A stretch of 64,000 nucleotides of DNA from positions 281,289 through 345,288 of the forward strand of contig NZ_GG688318.1 in NCBI RefSeq assembly GCF_000156195.1, in the 5' to 3' direction. Below, piece after piece: positions 8,065-17,518 of the stretch. Numbering within the stretch: the stretch's first letter is position 1; every line of letters starts with the position of its first letter. Below the pieces are notes generated by a model, which saw only the letters and a program-made list of their open reading frames with translations, made no database searches and had not been told where the DNA came from. This DNA is from Bacteroides finegoldii DSM 17565 (GTDB lineage: Bacteria; Bacteroidota; Bacteroidia; Bacteroidales; Bacteroidaceae). The translations under genes were made by a program, and so were the position numbers.

Positions 8065-9978
8065 ATGAGAAGTTTCGCATGGATTATCGGTTTGCTACTT
8101 TGCACCGTTTACGGTGTACAAGCCCAAGACAGAGTGATTGAACGTCCTCCTTTTCTAGCCTGGAGTTCCAATAGCATTGAGATTGATAAAATTGTTATGG
8201 GAGATACAGTTACCACCCTATACATCAAAGCTTATTATCGCCCTAAATATTGGATAAAAATTGCGACAGGCAGTTTTCTAAGAGACAATAACGGAATGCT
8301 TTACCCTATCCGCAAGGGAGTTGGAATCACATTGGACAAAGAATTCTGGATGCCGGAATCAGGAGAAGCCGAATTCCAATTATTGTTTCCTCCCATTCCT
8401 CAAAATGTAACTAGTCTTGATTTCTCGGAAGGAGATTTTGACGGAGCGTACAAGATATGGGGAATACAACTAGATAGAAACGCATTTTACAAGCAAAAAC
8501 TTCCTAAAGAAGCGGTCAAGCACAAAATAAACAAAAAAGCGGCATTACCCACCCCTAAGTTAGCTTATGCTACCGCTACTTTGAAAGGGAAAATCCTCGA
8601 TTATCAGAAAGATATGATGAAACAGATGCGGATGCATATAGAAAGTCCCGCATCGAATATCCACAACGAACAGAATATTATAAAAATCGAGGAGGATGGC
8701 AGCTTTCAAGCAGAAGTAAAAGTAGCGTCCGTCACAAGCGTTGCATTGGAGATGCCTTTCGGCTGGGTGGAATGCCTGATAGCCCCCAATGAAGAAACAT
8801 CTCTCATTATCAACACAAAAGAACTTTGCCGTAGGCAGACACATCTGCAAAAGAAGGATAAAACATTCGGAGAACCTGTATACTTCAACGGATATCTGGC
8901 CAGCTTGCAACAAGAACTGGCTTCAGTAGATATTGATATCACATTAAAAAGTGTTTTCTACATGGATATGTACAACGCCATTGCAGGGAAAAGCGCAGAT
9001 GAATATAAAGCCTACGTATTGGAACGTCTTCCATCCATCCGGAAAGCGATAGAACAATCTTCCTATAGCAATGCATGCAAAGAACTATTAAACATACAGG
9101 TAGATCTGGCAGCAACCGGAAAAATCGCGATGACAGACAGAGAGCTAAAATCTGCTTATATTGCTGTAAATAAGTTGAATAGAGAAAAAGCAAACGAATA
9201 TTTTTCCAATACGCATATTGATATTCCCGAAGGATACTATGACATATTAAAGGAATTTACTTCCATCAATACCCTCAAAGCGTTATACAGCAGGCAGTAT
9301 GCATCAACAATCTATCTGATCAGTTTTATGCCGAACTATCGGAAAATACTTAAAGAAACGTTAGGAACGAATCAAGGGCCATTATTTGATTATATAAGAT
9401 TCAACGAACTGTACCATTCTATCAAAGATTTCATTCCATTGACAGCAGATCAGGAGATAGAAATAAAGAAGTTGTCTTCTCCGGCGTATACCGAAATGCT
9501 TACTCAAACGAACAAAGAAACAATAAAGAAAATAGAATTGAACAAAAGGAAGAGTGGATTTACTATCAATGAAGCGGGAGAAGTCTCCAATGAAGATTTG
9601 TTCCCATCCATCCTTTCCAAGTTTCGCGGACACACTTTACTGGTTGATATTTGGGCAACCTGGTGCGGTCCTTGCCGAATGGCCAATAAAGCAATCGCCC
9701 CGATGAAAGAGGAATTGAAAGAGAAAGACATTATCTATCTTTACATCACAGGCGAAACGTCTCCCAAAGGAACATGGGAAAATATGATTTCCGATATTCA
9801 CGGTGAGCATTTCCGCGTAACCAACGAACAATGGAATTTTCTGATGTCCAACCTTAACATAGAGGGAGTCCCTACCTATTTTATCATTGATTCTGAGGGC
9901 AATATCACTTATAAGAAGACAGGATTTCCGGGAGTAGAAACGATGAAAAAGCAGTTACTGAAAACTTTGAGTAAATAG
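8065..9978 (+). CDS. Secreted TlpA-like thioredoxin-fold protein with large N-terminal region
   Basis: Predicted periplasmic thiol-disulfide protein of 637 residues. The start at 8065 is chosen because MRSFAWIIGLLLCTVYGVQA is a signal peptide and a -7 box ends only 30 bp upstream. An in-frame ATG at 7972 would add 31 residues without signal character. The C-terminal 150 residues are a thioredoxin-like AhpC/TSA domain with the redox motif WATWCGPC around residue 533 and the cis-Pro segment GVPTYFII. The middle region (about 150-480) is mostly helical and of no recognised domain. Such multi-domain TlpA proteins are common in Bacteroidota; a role in disulfide exchange is inferred. Confidence 0.88.
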   Translation: MRSFAWIIGLLLCTVYGVQAQDRVIERPPFLAWSSNSIEIDKIVMGDTVTTLYIKAYYRPKYWIKIATGSFLRDNNGMLYPIRKGVGITLDKEFWMPESGEAEFQLLFPPIPQNVTSLDFSEGDFDGAYKIWGIQLDRNAFYKQKLPKEAVKHKINKKAALPTPKLAYATATLKGKILDYQKDMMKQMRMHIESPASNIHNEQNIIKIEEDGSFQAEVKVASVTSVALEMPFGWVECLIAPNEETSLIINTKELCRRQTHLQKKDKTFGEPVYFNGYLASLQQELASVDIDITLKSVFYMDMYNAIAGKSADEYKAYVLERLPSIRKAIEQSSYSNACKELLNIQVDLAATGKIAMTDRELKSAYIAVNKLNREKANEYFSNTHIDIPEGYYDILKEFTSINTLKALYSRQYASTIYLISFMPNYRKILKETLGTNQGPLFDYIRFNELYHSIKDFIPLTADQEIEIKKLSSPAYTEMLTQTNKETIKKIELNKRKSGFTINEAGEVSNEDLFPSILSKFRGHTLLVDIWATWCGPCRMANKAIAPMKEELKEKDIIYLYITGETSPKGTWENMISDIHGEHFRVTNEQWNFLMSNLNIEGVPTYFIIDSEGNITYKKTGFPGVETMKKQLLKTLSK

Positions 9979-10026
9979 TTCCGAATATGGTATGAAAGGG
10001 GTTTTGAAGTATCCAGAAGAGGATTG

Positions 10027-10155
10027 TCATAATGAATAAACGAAACGCAGATTAACGCAAATATCGTAGAAGCAATTTTACAAGTTATTGATAAATATAT
10101 AATTGAAATACCCTACGATAATTTGCGTTAATCTGCGTTTTATTATTCATTACGA
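10027..10155. repeat. Long imperfect inverted repeat (AATCTGCGTTAA family)
   Basis: The arms, 10031-10069 and 10113-10152, are about 40 bp long and pair with few mismatches around a loop of about 43 bp. They contain the core GCAGATTAACGC and its inverse. The same core returns at 12207-12283 and partly at 39229-39240. The element lies between convergent genes and may help end transcription on both strands, but there is no clean U-tract. Confidence 0.75.
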
Positions 10156-10175
10156 TACAGTTCTTTTACAAACTC

Positions 10176-11276
10176 TTATTTATGCATCTCTACAATCTTG
10201 GTAGGAGCCATTTCCACATTCCGACGATCTACCTGACGGACAACACTAGCTGCCAAGGAAAGGAACGCACGTCCGGTCACAGAATCTTCATCCAATGCGA
10301 CAGGAGTACCATTATCTCCTCCTTCACAGATGCTTTGCACGATAGGAATCTGTCCCAGCAAAGGAACATTCATCTCTTCAGCCAGTCTCTTGGCACCTTC
10401 TTTGCCGAAGATATAGTATTTATTTTCGGGAAGTTCGGCAGGAGTGAACCATGCCATATTCTCAACCAGACCGAGAATGGGCACATTTACCTTATCATTG
10501 GTAAACATATTGATTCCCTTACGGGCATCCGCCAAGGCAACCGCCTGCGGAGTGCTGACAACAATCGCTCCTGTCATAGCCAATGTCTGAACAACGGTCA
10601 GATGAATATCACTGGTTCCGGGAGGAAGGTCTATCAGGAAATAATCCAAATCTCCCCAAGCCGCATCACCTATCAACTGTTTTAACGCATTGCTTGCCAT
10701 CCCGCCACGCCATAAAGTAGCTTGATCCGGATCAACAAAGAAACCGATAGACAATAATTTCACTCCATATTTCTCTACCGGAATAATCAGATCACGACCG
10801 TCTATACGCTCGGCATACGGGCGCGCATCTTCCACCTGGAACATTTTCGGCATGGAAGGACCGAAAATATCCGCATCGAGCAAACCTACCTTATAACCCA
10901 ATTTCGCCAAAGCAACTGCCAGATTTGCTGACACGGTAGACTTGCCTACTCCACCTTTACCGGAAGAGATACCAATAATATTCTTTACCTGAGGAAGCAT
11001 CTTGCCCACCTCTGGACGGGGAGCTTGCTTACTTTCTGTCGCAATCGTCACCTGCACATCCGGAGACACATAGGTATGAATAGCCGTCTCGGCAGCTTTC
11101 ACCATTGATTTCATAAACGGATCGGTCGGTTTCTCAAAGATCAATGAAAAACTGACAAACATACCGTCAATACGGAGATTATCGGCAACCATCTCCGCTT
11201 CTACCAAATTCTTTCCCGTACCGGGATAGCGCACCGTTGCCAATGCATCCAATATTAATTTAGGATAAAGAGTCAT
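10176..11276 (-). CDS. Mrp/ApbC-family Fe-S cluster carrier ATPase
   Basis: Cytoplasmic P-loop ATPase of the Mrp/NBP35 family, which moves iron-sulfur clusters to target proteins. The 366 residues have an N-terminal MIP18/DUF59-like domain (about 1-85) and an ATPase domain with the deviant Walker [10 protein letters not shown] at about 106-114, [12 protein letters not shown] switch, and [10 protein letters not shown]. Unlike enteric ApbC, the segment after VENMAWF has [14 protein letters not shown] and no CxxC motif. That is a real difference in this sequence, and I believe it is usual in Bacteroides. It follows trmB on the same strand, 99 bp away. Confidence 0.92.
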   Translation of the reverse strand: MTLYPKLILDALATVRYPGTGKNLVEAEMVADNLRIDGMFVSFSLIFEKPTDPFMKSMVKAAETAIHTYVSPDVQVTIATESKQAPRPEVGKMLPQVKNIIGISSGKGGVGKSTVSANLAVALAKLGYKVGLLDADIFGPSMPKMFQVEDARPYAERIDGRDLIIPVEKYGVKLLSIGFFVDPDQATLWRGGMASNALKQLIGDAAWGDLDYFLIDLPPGTSDIHLTVVQTLAMTGAIVVSTPQAVALADARKGINMFTNDKVNVPILGLVENMAWFTPAELPENKYYIFGKEGAKRLAEEMNVPLLGQIPIVQSICEGGDNGTPVALDEDSVTGRAFLSLAASVVRQVDRRNVEMAPTKIVEMHK

Positions 11277-11375
11277 GTCAATTAAAAATTAAATATTAAA
11301 TATTAAAGAGGGAGATGCGCAGGCTCCTTGAGTGATAGGAGGAGATGCGTAGGTCCGATCCATATTTATGCAGTT

Positions 11376-12134
11376 CTATTTACTTGTATTTAGTCCGCTA
11401 CGCTTGCTGCGGTTATAACTGCGATAAGAATCAAGTTCTATTTCCACATCCGGCTCCTGCAGCTTCCCTTCCTGTGGAAGACGGAATTTGATATACTTGA
11501 TGTTTAAACCACGATCGAGCCATTGTTGTTCATAATAGGTCTTGATACCGAGAATATCATCCACCAATCCCGAGTGATATAAATCTTCGGTCATAAAATC
11601 TACTGGAAGCCGGTTCGCCTCTATCATGTATTTTGTATAAGTGAACATGAAATTGCTGTCCGTCTTCAGGTGGATAATGCCGTCCGGTCGCAAGAACTTG
11701 CGGTATCTTTCCATAAAGTAAGTGGAAGTCAGCCGTTTCGTCGCTTTCTTCATCTGCGGATCAGAGAAAGTAAGCCATATTTCGCTCACCTCACCCTCAG
11801 CAAAGAAGCGTTCGATAATCTCAATATTGGTACGCAGGAAAGCCACATTCTTCATTCCCGCCTGCAATGACTCCGTAGCTCCGGTCCACATACGGGCTCC
11901 TTTGATATCGACCGCTATAAAATTCTTCTCGGGAAACATCTTTCCCAAACCGACCGTGTACTCACCACGTCCGCAGCCTAGTTCGAGTACAATAGGATGA
12001 TCGTTTTTGAAAAACTCCTCATGCCATTTTCCCTTCATATCGAAAGGCACGTTATCTATCGCCGAATAAGGATACTCGAAGACGTGCGGATAACTTGCCA
12101 TATCGGCAAACTTTTCTAATTTGTTCTTACCCAT
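11376..12134 (-). CDS. trmB: tRNA (guanine-46-N7)-methyltransferase
   Basis: SAM-dependent enzyme that makes m7G46 in the variable loop of tRNAs. The 252-residue protein starts at MGKNKLEKF. The upstream ATG at 12233 is rejected because a perfect promoter lies at 12154-12184 between the two. Motifs are the SAM site [27 protein letters not shown], and the family signature [16 protein letters not shown] (usually TFPDPWPKKRH; here the Trp is replaced). Its neighbours mrp and ilvE are on the same strand. Confidence 0.93.
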   Translation of the reverse strand: MGKNKLEKFADMASYPHVFEYPYSAIDNVPFDMKGKWHEEFFKNDHPIVLELGCGRGEYTVGLGKMFPEKNFIAVDIKGARMWTGATESLQAGMKNVAFLRTNIEIIERFFAEGEVSEIWLTFSDPQMKKATKRLTSTYFMERYRKFLRPDGIIHLKTDSNFMFTYTKYMIEANRLPVDFMTEDLYHSGLVDDILGIKTYYEQQWLDRGLNIKYIKFRLPQEGKLQEPDVEIELDSYRSYNRSKRSGLNTSK

Positions 12135-12153
12135 ATCAATCCTGATTAGGCTG

Positions 12154-12184
12154 CAAAGGTACTGATTTTGACGTAATCGGCAAA
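12154..12184 (-). promoter_or_regulatory. Promoter of trmB
   Basis: On the minus strand TTTG (12181-12184) and TACCTTTG (12154-12161) are 19 bp apart, a perfect Bacteroides promoter. Its position fixes the trmB start at 12134. Confidence 0.78.
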
Positions 12185-12206
12185 AAGAAAAAAGAAGAGG
12201 ATTATT

Positions 12207-12283
12207 TTCACCACAGATTACACGGATTAACACAGATTAAAAAGAAGAAATAATCTGCGTTAATCCGTGTAATCTGTGGTGAA
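12207..12283. repeat. 33-bp-arm inverted repeat (AATCTGCGTTAATCC family)
   Basis: The arms 12207-12239 and 12251-12283 pair over 33 bp with one mismatch around an 11-bp loop. It lies between the ilvE stop and the trmB promoter, so it may also protect or end the ilvE transcript. No U-run follows it on either strand. It shares its core with the element at 10027-10155. Confidence 0.85.
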
Positions 12284-12290
12284 ATCTGTA

Positions 12291-13310
12291 TTATTCTACG
12301 ATTGTCACCCATCCGTGTGTATCCGGTTCGTCACCATATTGGATACCACGCAACTTATTGTACAGCTTCGTACAAATCGGTCCCGGCTTTCCGTCTTTAG
12401 AAATAACGTATGATTTTCCATTCTCCAAATCATCGATACGCTGAATCGGGCTGATTACTGCCGCAGTTCCGCAAGCACCGGCTTCTTCAAAAGTCTCCAG
12501 TTCTTCTTCCGGTATCGGGCGGCGTTCAACCTTGATACCCATATCTTCCGCCAACTGCATTAAGCTCTTGTTCGTGATAGACGGGAGAATGGAAGTTGAC
12601 TTCGGAGTGATATAAGTGTTATTTTTGATACCGAAGAAGTTGGCAGCTCCACACTCATCGATATACTTCTTTTCTTTTGCGTCGAGATAGAATTCGCAGG
12701 AATAACCCAAGTCATGCGCTTTTTTGTTGGCACGAAGACTGGCGGCATAGTTACCACCCACTTTATAGATACCAGTTCCGTGAGGAGCGGCACGGTCATA
12801 TTCGCGAATGATAACGTACGGATTGGTAGAGAAACCACCCTTGAAGTACGGACCTACCGGAGTCACAAATACGACAAACATATATTCATTTGCCGGATGC
12901 ACCCCCACTTGAGCACTTGTTCCGATCAGCAACGGACGAATGTAAAGAGAAGCACCTGTCTCGTATGGAGGAATGAAACGTTCGTTCAGTTTCACCACTT
13001 TCAGAATAGCTTCCTTGAAACGTTCAGTTGGAAGTTCAGCCATCAGGATTCCCTGACAAGTAGATTGCAGACGGGCTGCATTCTCTTCCAAACGGAAAAT
13101 ACGCACTTTACCGTCTTTTCCACGAAAAGCTTTCAAGCCTTCAAACGCTTCCTGACCATAATGCAAGCACGTAGCTGCCATGTGCAGATTCAGATGTTCG
13201 TCACTGCTCACTTCCAGTTCTCCCCATGCTCCATTGCGGAAATTAATTCTCACATTGTAGTCTGTCTTCATGTAGCCAAACGACAGATTCGCCCAGTCTA
13301 TTTCTTTCAT
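12291..13310 (-). CDS. ilvE: Branched-chain amino acid aminotransferase
   Basis: Class IV PLP-dependent transaminase that makes or degrades Leu, Ile and Val. At 339 residues it matches the longer eukaryote-like BCAT form. The PLP lysine lies in GTGIYKVGGNYAASL (about residue 175). Other conserved parts are FEGLKAFRGKDGKVRIFR near residue 60, DECGAANFFGIKNN, and GACGTAAVISPIQRI. It is followed on the minus strand by a long hairpin repeat. A possible -7 box lies at 13351-13358 inside the end of xseB. Confidence 0.95.
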   Translation of the reverse strand: MKEIDWANLSFGYMKTDYNVRINFRNGAWGELEVSSDEHLNLHMAATCLHYGQEAFEGLKAFRGKDGKVRIFRLEENAARLQSTCQGILMAELPTERFKEAILKVVKLNERFIPPYETGASLYIRPLLIGTSAQVGVHPANEYMFVVFVTPVGPYFKGGFSTNPYVIIREYDRAAPHGTGIYKVGGNYAASLRANKKAHDLGYSCEFYLDAKEKKYIDECGAANFFGIKNNTYITPKSTSILPSITNKSLMQLAEDMGIKVERRPIPEEELETFEEAGACGTAAVISPIQRIDDLENGKSYVISKDGKPGPICTKLYNKLRGIQYGDEPDTHGWVTIVE

Positions 13311-13362
13311 ATTGTAACGTATTAGTTTATTTTTCTTATGTATTGATTCGCAAAAATAGCTT

Positions 13363-13572
13363 TTATTCTTCAGATTGCCGCTTTTCTTGCAATAATTTTT
13401 CGACTTCCTTATCTGCTTTCGTCAGTTTTTCGGTGCAGAAAGCTATTATTTCATTGGCTTCTTTGATTTTCTCACCCAAGATGTCAATATCCAATTCATT
13501 ATTGTCTATCTGGCGAACAATCTTCTCGAGACGTTCCATTGCTTGAAGATAGGTTTCTTTTTTTGCTGCCAC
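13363..13572 (-). CDS. xseB: Exodeoxyribonuclease VII small subunit
   Basis: Small helical subunit that caps the large subunit of exonuclease VII, which degrades single-stranded DNA to oligonucleotides. The 69 residues include the family pattern YLQAMERLEKIVRQIDNNELDIDILGEKIKEA. It lies 21 bp after xseA on the same strand, the usual xseA-xseB order. Confidence 0.92.
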   Translation of the reverse strand: MAAKKETYLQAMERLEKIVRQIDNNELDIDILGEKIKEANEIIAFCTEKLTKADKEVEKLLQEKRQSEE

Positions 13573-13593
13573 GATCGTTATATTTATTAAGAG

Positions 13594-14922
13594 TTAATGA
13601 GATTTGTTTCTTTTATCAGTTCCGATAAGACGGCTTTGCTCTACCACAGATTGCGCCTCCCCTTTCGAGAACCGGGTGACCAATCTGTCTCCCGACTTCA
13701 ATGAGGATGCGTCCGTTACCGCCTTCCCATCTTTCAGCGTGATGCTGTATCCACGACTTAACAATTTATCAGGAGAAGCATCGGCAATGCGTTGTTGCAA
13801 AAGTTCCAATCGGTGACGCTGGCGGGACAATAACGCCATTGTGGCTTGCGACAGATCCTTTCGGGCTGTCAGCAAGGCAAAACGCGTCTCTGTCAGTTTC
13901 CGCTGTACAAGGTTCGGGATACGAGCCTGCAGTGTATCCAATCTTCTCCGCTCCCGCTCCAACAGCATATATGCTCCTTGCCGAATGCGAACAGACAAAT
14001 CCTCCAGACGGTCCGCCACTTCCGCAACCCGATGAATCAAAAGTTCCGCCGCAGCCGTAGGAGTTTTCACTCGGGTATGAGCTACCGAATCAAGCACTGT
14101 ATCGTCTCGTTCATGACCAATTCCGGTAATGATAGGAAGCGGGAACTGCGCACATGCAGCAGCTAATAGGTAAGTATCGAAACCGGACAAATCGGAAGTA
14201 GCCCCTCCGCCACGAATGATGACCACCACATCAAAATCATCAATACGGGCATTGACGCGGTCTAATGCAGCCAACACAGATTCTTCCACCTGATTCCCCT
14301 GCATCAATGCAGGAAACAGTTCTGTGTAAAAGAAGAACCCTCCGGGATTGTGCTGCAACTGATGACAAAAATCACCGTATCCGGCTGCAGTAGCGGAAGA
14401 GATGACCGCAATACGTTGAGGAAGCTGAGGCATTTCCAATTCCTTGTTCAAGGTCAGTACACCTTCTTCCTCCAACTGCAACAGTATTTCCCGACGATGA
14501 CGGGCCATATCTCCCAATGTATAGGCAGGATCAATATCGAGCACGGTCAGACTGTAACCGTAAAGTTCGTGAAACTGGACGGTCACTTTCACCAGCACTT
14601 TAATGCCGGATGTAAACGGTTGCCCGGTCGTTTCCTCGAAATAGGGTTTCAGCAAACGATAAATGGTATTCCAAATCATACCGCGTGCTTTAGCAATAAG
14701 ACTATTGCTGCGAGGATCTTTCTGCACAAATTCCAGATAGCAATGGCCTGTCGTATTGGAACGGACATCGCTCAGCTCAGCCTGTATCCAATATTCATCA
14801 GGCAGGCATTGCTCCAGACTACGGCGGACAAGCGCATTCAGCTCCAAAAGAGAAAGTCTTTCTCCACCCTCCCCCGAAGAGAAGGGGGCTGACCGTTTCG
14901 ACTGATTCATAGTGTTTATCAT
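13594..14922 (-). CDS. xseA: Exodeoxyribonuclease VII large subunit
   Basis: Catalytic subunit of exonuclease VII. The 442 residues have an N-terminal OB-fold (LSLLELNALVRRSLEQCLPDEYWIQAELSDVRSN), the catalytic core with RIAVISSATAAGYGDFCHQL, VVIIRGGGATSDLSGFD and GIGHERDDTVLDSVAHTRVKTPTAAAELL, then a long coiled coil, and a C-terminal RGYSITLKDGKAV segment. The start could be the ATG at 14922 or the one four codons on. It is followed by xseB and preceded by a protease gene 12 bp away. Confidence 0.95.
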   Translation of the reverse strand: MINTMNQSKRSAPFSSGEGGERLSLLELNALVRRSLEQCLPDEYWIQAELSDVRSNTTGHCYLEFVQKDPRSNSLIAKARGMIWNTIYRLLKPYFEETTGQPFTSGIKVLVKVTVQFHELYGYSLTVLDIDPAYTLGDMARHRREILLQLEEEGVLTLNKELEMPQLPQRIAVISSATAAGYGDFCHQLQHNPGGFFFYTELFPALMQGNQVEESVLAALDRVNARIDDFDVVVIIRGGGATSDLSGFDTYLLAAACAQFPLPIITGIGHERDDTVLDSVAHTRVKTPTAAAELLIHRVAEVADRLEDLSVRIRQGAYMLLERERRRLDTLQARIPNLVQRKLTETRFALLTARKDLSQATMALLSRQRHRLELLQQRIADASPDKLLSRGYSITLKDGKAVTDASSLKSGDRLVTRFSKGEAQSVVEQSRLIGTDKRNKSH

Positions 14923-14934
14923 ACAGCAGCCATC

Positions 14935-16302
14935 TTATTTCTTTTCCTTAGAGGAGGAGTCTAGATAAGCCTTCCATAAGTCGGGTATGCCATAGCCATA
15001 AATATTGTCGGGGAAACCGGCTCTGTCACCCGAACGGCGAACAAGTTCGATTATCTCTTTTGCCGTCAGCTTCGGACAAGCCTGCCACAGACAAGCCACC
15101 ATCCCACACATAATCGGAGAAGAGAAAGACGTACCGTTGGCACGGCTAAGATTGCCATTCGTTCCCATCACATCCGATCCCAGACCGACAGCCACCACAT
15201 CAGGTTTCACCCGTCCGTCCGCCGTATTTCCTACGGAAGAAAACGGAGCCAACTCACCTCTTTTATTAATGGCGCCTACAGTGATCACATTTTCCGCATC
15301 TCCCGGAGGGGTAATCTTCTTCCACGAACCCGCACCGGAGTTTCCGGCACTGCAAACAACGACCATTCCTTTATCGGCCGCATGGGAAGCCTCACGTGAC
15401 ATCAACGCATAATGTCCGTTCAGATCACGGTACCTATAATTCTTTGTCGGATCATCAAAGGAATAATATCCGAGTGATGTATTCACCAAATCCACACCTA
15501 CACTATCGGCAAACTCAATAGCTGCCGCCCAATAGTCCTGTTCTACTAAGTTCTCCGAATACTCATCCTCACTGCGCAATAACCAATAAGAAGCTTCGGG
15601 AGCCGTACCGATCATGACATTCGGCTGATTCATCGCCATACAGGAAAGGACAGACATACCGTGACTGCTTTCCGCATAAATATCCGCCTCCGGGTTTACA
15701 AAGTCACGCACACCCTGAATATCGATATTCTTCATCGCTTCAATCTTATCTACATTATGGAATCCCGCATCAATAACCGCAATCATCATTCCTTTTCCCT
15801 TGAAACCCGCATCATGAAGGAGGTTCGCCTTGCTCATCTCAATCTGGGTGCACGCAGGACCGTAAAGGCTGTCTGTACGCAGCGGCTTATTAATCAGCGA
15901 ATCTCTTCGGGTAGCTTTTTCCATATTACCTTTCCATACTCTTTCCGCAGAGCGCACAAAAGGCAACCGGGCAATCTCATCTATCAACACACTGTCATTA
16001 CAAGAGACAGTAACGAAATTCTCCCATTTTCCGGTCACAAGTATGTGAACTCCTTTCCGACGGATAGCGTCTACATATTTCTTACATACCGGCAAATCGG
16101 TGGAATCAATCTTCAACCCCTGTTTCTTTCTCCGTTCAATAGACTTTTTGGATAAGTACTTTTCCGGTTTTTGCAAAGAATAATCGGTAGCAGCCTTGTC
16201 TTTCAGACTGATACGATACTTCAAGGTATCTCCGGGAGTAAATTGGGCGAATCCACCCAAGCACACAGTTAAAGTAAGAATCAATAGTATGAACTTCTTC
16301 AT
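14935..16302 (-). CDS. Secreted subtilisin-like serine protease (S8 family)
   Basis: Exported protease of 455 residues with a signal peptide (MKKFILLILTLTVCLGGFAQ). An N-terminal region (about 21-150) looks like an inhibitor-type propeptide. The catalytic triad is visible: D178 in MIAVIDAGFH, H214 in SSHGMSVLSC and S392 in NGTSFSSP, with the oxyanion asparagine N321 in SAGNSG. It lies within a tight run (mnmA 21 bp upstream, xseA 12 bp downstream), an unexpected partner for DNA and tRNA enzymes. The substrate is unknown. Confidence 0.92.
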   Translation of the reverse strand: MKKFILLILTLTVCLGGFAQFTPGDTLKYRISLKDKAATDYSLQKPEKYLSKKSIERRKKQGLKIDSTDLPVCKKYVDAIRRKGVHILVTGKWENFVTVSCNDSVLIDEIARLPFVRSAERVWKGNMEKATRRDSLINKPLRTDSLYGPACTQIEMSKANLLHDAGFKGKGMMIAVIDAGFHNVDKIEAMKNIDIQGVRDFVNPEADIYAESSHGMSVLSCMAMNQPNVMIGTAPEASYWLLRSEDEYSENLVEQDYWAAAIEFADSVGVDLVNTSLGYYSFDDPTKNYRYRDLNGHYALMSREASHAADKGMVVVCSAGNSGAGSWKKITPPGDAENVITVGAINKRGELAPFSSVGNTADGRVKPDVVAVGLGSDVMGTNGNLSRANGTSFSSPIMCGMVACLWQACPKLTAKEIIELVRRSGDRAGFPDNIYGYGIPDLWKAYLDSSSKEKK

Positions 16303-16323
16303 CAGTTATCTTTATTTTATCAA

Positions 16324-17409
16324 TTAAAATCCTTCGTTTTCCAGAATCACCAGACCTATTCCACGCTGTGAAGCAATGAAGGCTCCTCCCAACACTCGCT
16401 TTCCATCATAAAAAACAGCCGATTGTCCGGGAGCTATAGCCGAAGCCGTTTCAAGAAAACGGACAAGCAAACGCCCGTCTTCAAGACGTCTCACCCGACA
16501 AGCCAACGGACGACTGCGATAGCGAATCCGTACTGTCAGGTTCTCACACTGAAACAGTTCTTGTTCGTCCACAATCTTATCCTGCTCCGCCAACATATAA
16601 TCCGTCTTCAACTGCTCCGCATCGCCAAGCATTACCGTATTCTTCTGAGGATTGATTTTCAATACATAAGCAGGCTTTCCAAGCGCGATTTCCAGTCCTT
16701 TCCTCTGACCTATAGTATAATAAGGCGCCCCTTTGTGCTGCCCCAACTTTACACCTTCGGAGTTGACAAACCATCCCGGCCCGATCTCGCTATCCAATTC
16801 CGGACACTGTTCGCGGAGAAAGTCGCGGTAATCTCCTTTAATGAAACATACTTCCATGCTCTCCCCCTCCTTCGATTTAGCCTCATAGCCTTTCTCAGCC
16901 AGGTATTCACGCACTTTTATTTTCGTATAAGCCCCCAACGGAAAGATACAACGCCGCAGCACATCCTGTCCCAACCTCCAAAGAAAATAAGACTGGTCTT
17001 TTTTATCATCGTCTCCAGCTATGATATAAATATGCCCGTTTTTCTCTTCCAACCGTGAATAATGTCCGGTAGCAATCCAATCACAATCCAACTTATCCGC
17101 CCATTCCGTCAACACACGGAACTTAAACAACGGATTGCACATCACACAAGGATTCGGTGTACGTCCCTGCTTATATTCGTCTATGAAGTTTTTTACAATA
17201 GTCTCTTTAAAAGGTATACGTTCATCCGCCACATAATGTTCAATACCCATCCTGGCAGCCAACTCTCTGGCATCCTGCGGCTCATCTCCCCACACACGCA
17301 TAGTGACTCCCACTATTTCGTATCCTTGTTCTTGCAGCATAAGACAGGTAGCGGTACTGTCTATACCGCCACTCATACCCACCAGCACTCTCTTATTTCG
17401 TTCTTTCAT
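16324..17409 (-). CDS. mnmA: tRNA-specific 2-thiouridylase
   Basis: Thiolates U34 of tRNA-Lys, -Glu and -Gln using ATP and a persulfide relay. The 361 residues contain the PP-loop [13 protein letters not shown] at about 12-24, the first catalytic cysteine in [15 protein letters not shown], the second in [11 protein letters not shown], and [16 protein letters not shown] of the central domain. First gene of a minus-strand run that includes the protease and xseAB. A TACATTTG box at 17436-17443 on the minus strand is a likely -7 element. Bacteroides often carry two mnmA copies; only one is seen here. Confidence 0.94.
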   Translation of the reverse strand: MKERNKRVLVGMSGGIDSTATCLMLQEQGYEIVGVTMRVWGDEPQDARELAARMGIEHYVADERIPFKETIVKNFIDEYKQGRTPNPCVMCNPLFKFRVLTEWADKLDCDWIATGHYSRLEEKNGHIYIIAGDDDKKDQSYFLWRLGQDVLRRCIFPLGAYTKIKVREYLAEKGYEAKSKEGESMEVCFIKGDYRDFLREQCPELDSEIGPGWFVNSEGVKLGQHKGAPYYTIGQRKGLEIALGKPAYVLKINPQKNTVMLGDAEQLKTDYMLAEQDKIVDEQELFQCENLTVRIRYRSRPLACRVRRLEDGRLLVRFLETASAIAPGQSAVFYDGKRVLGGAFIASQRGIGLVILENEGF

Positions 17410-17463
17410 CTGATCTTTGAAAAGTTACATGGATACAAATGTACGAGATTTCAAAGAGAATTC

Positions 17464-17494
17464 TTGCTTTTCCGGAAGAAAATCCTTATATTTG
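17464..17494 (+). promoter_or_regulatory. Promoter of the ExoX-C-like gene, beside the mnmA promoter
   Basis: TATATTTG at 17487-17494 has a CTTG at 17463-17466 about 20 bp upstream. The divergent mnmA -7 box (17436-17443, minus) lies about 45 bp away, so both genes start from one 110-bp region. Confidence 0.55.
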
Positions 17495-17518
17495 AGATAT
17501 ACAAAAGCAAGAACAATT

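Noticed and set aside
12135..12233. Longer trmB N-terminus
   Set aside because: A perfect promoter lies between the upstream ATG and the family start, so the extension would not be transcribed.
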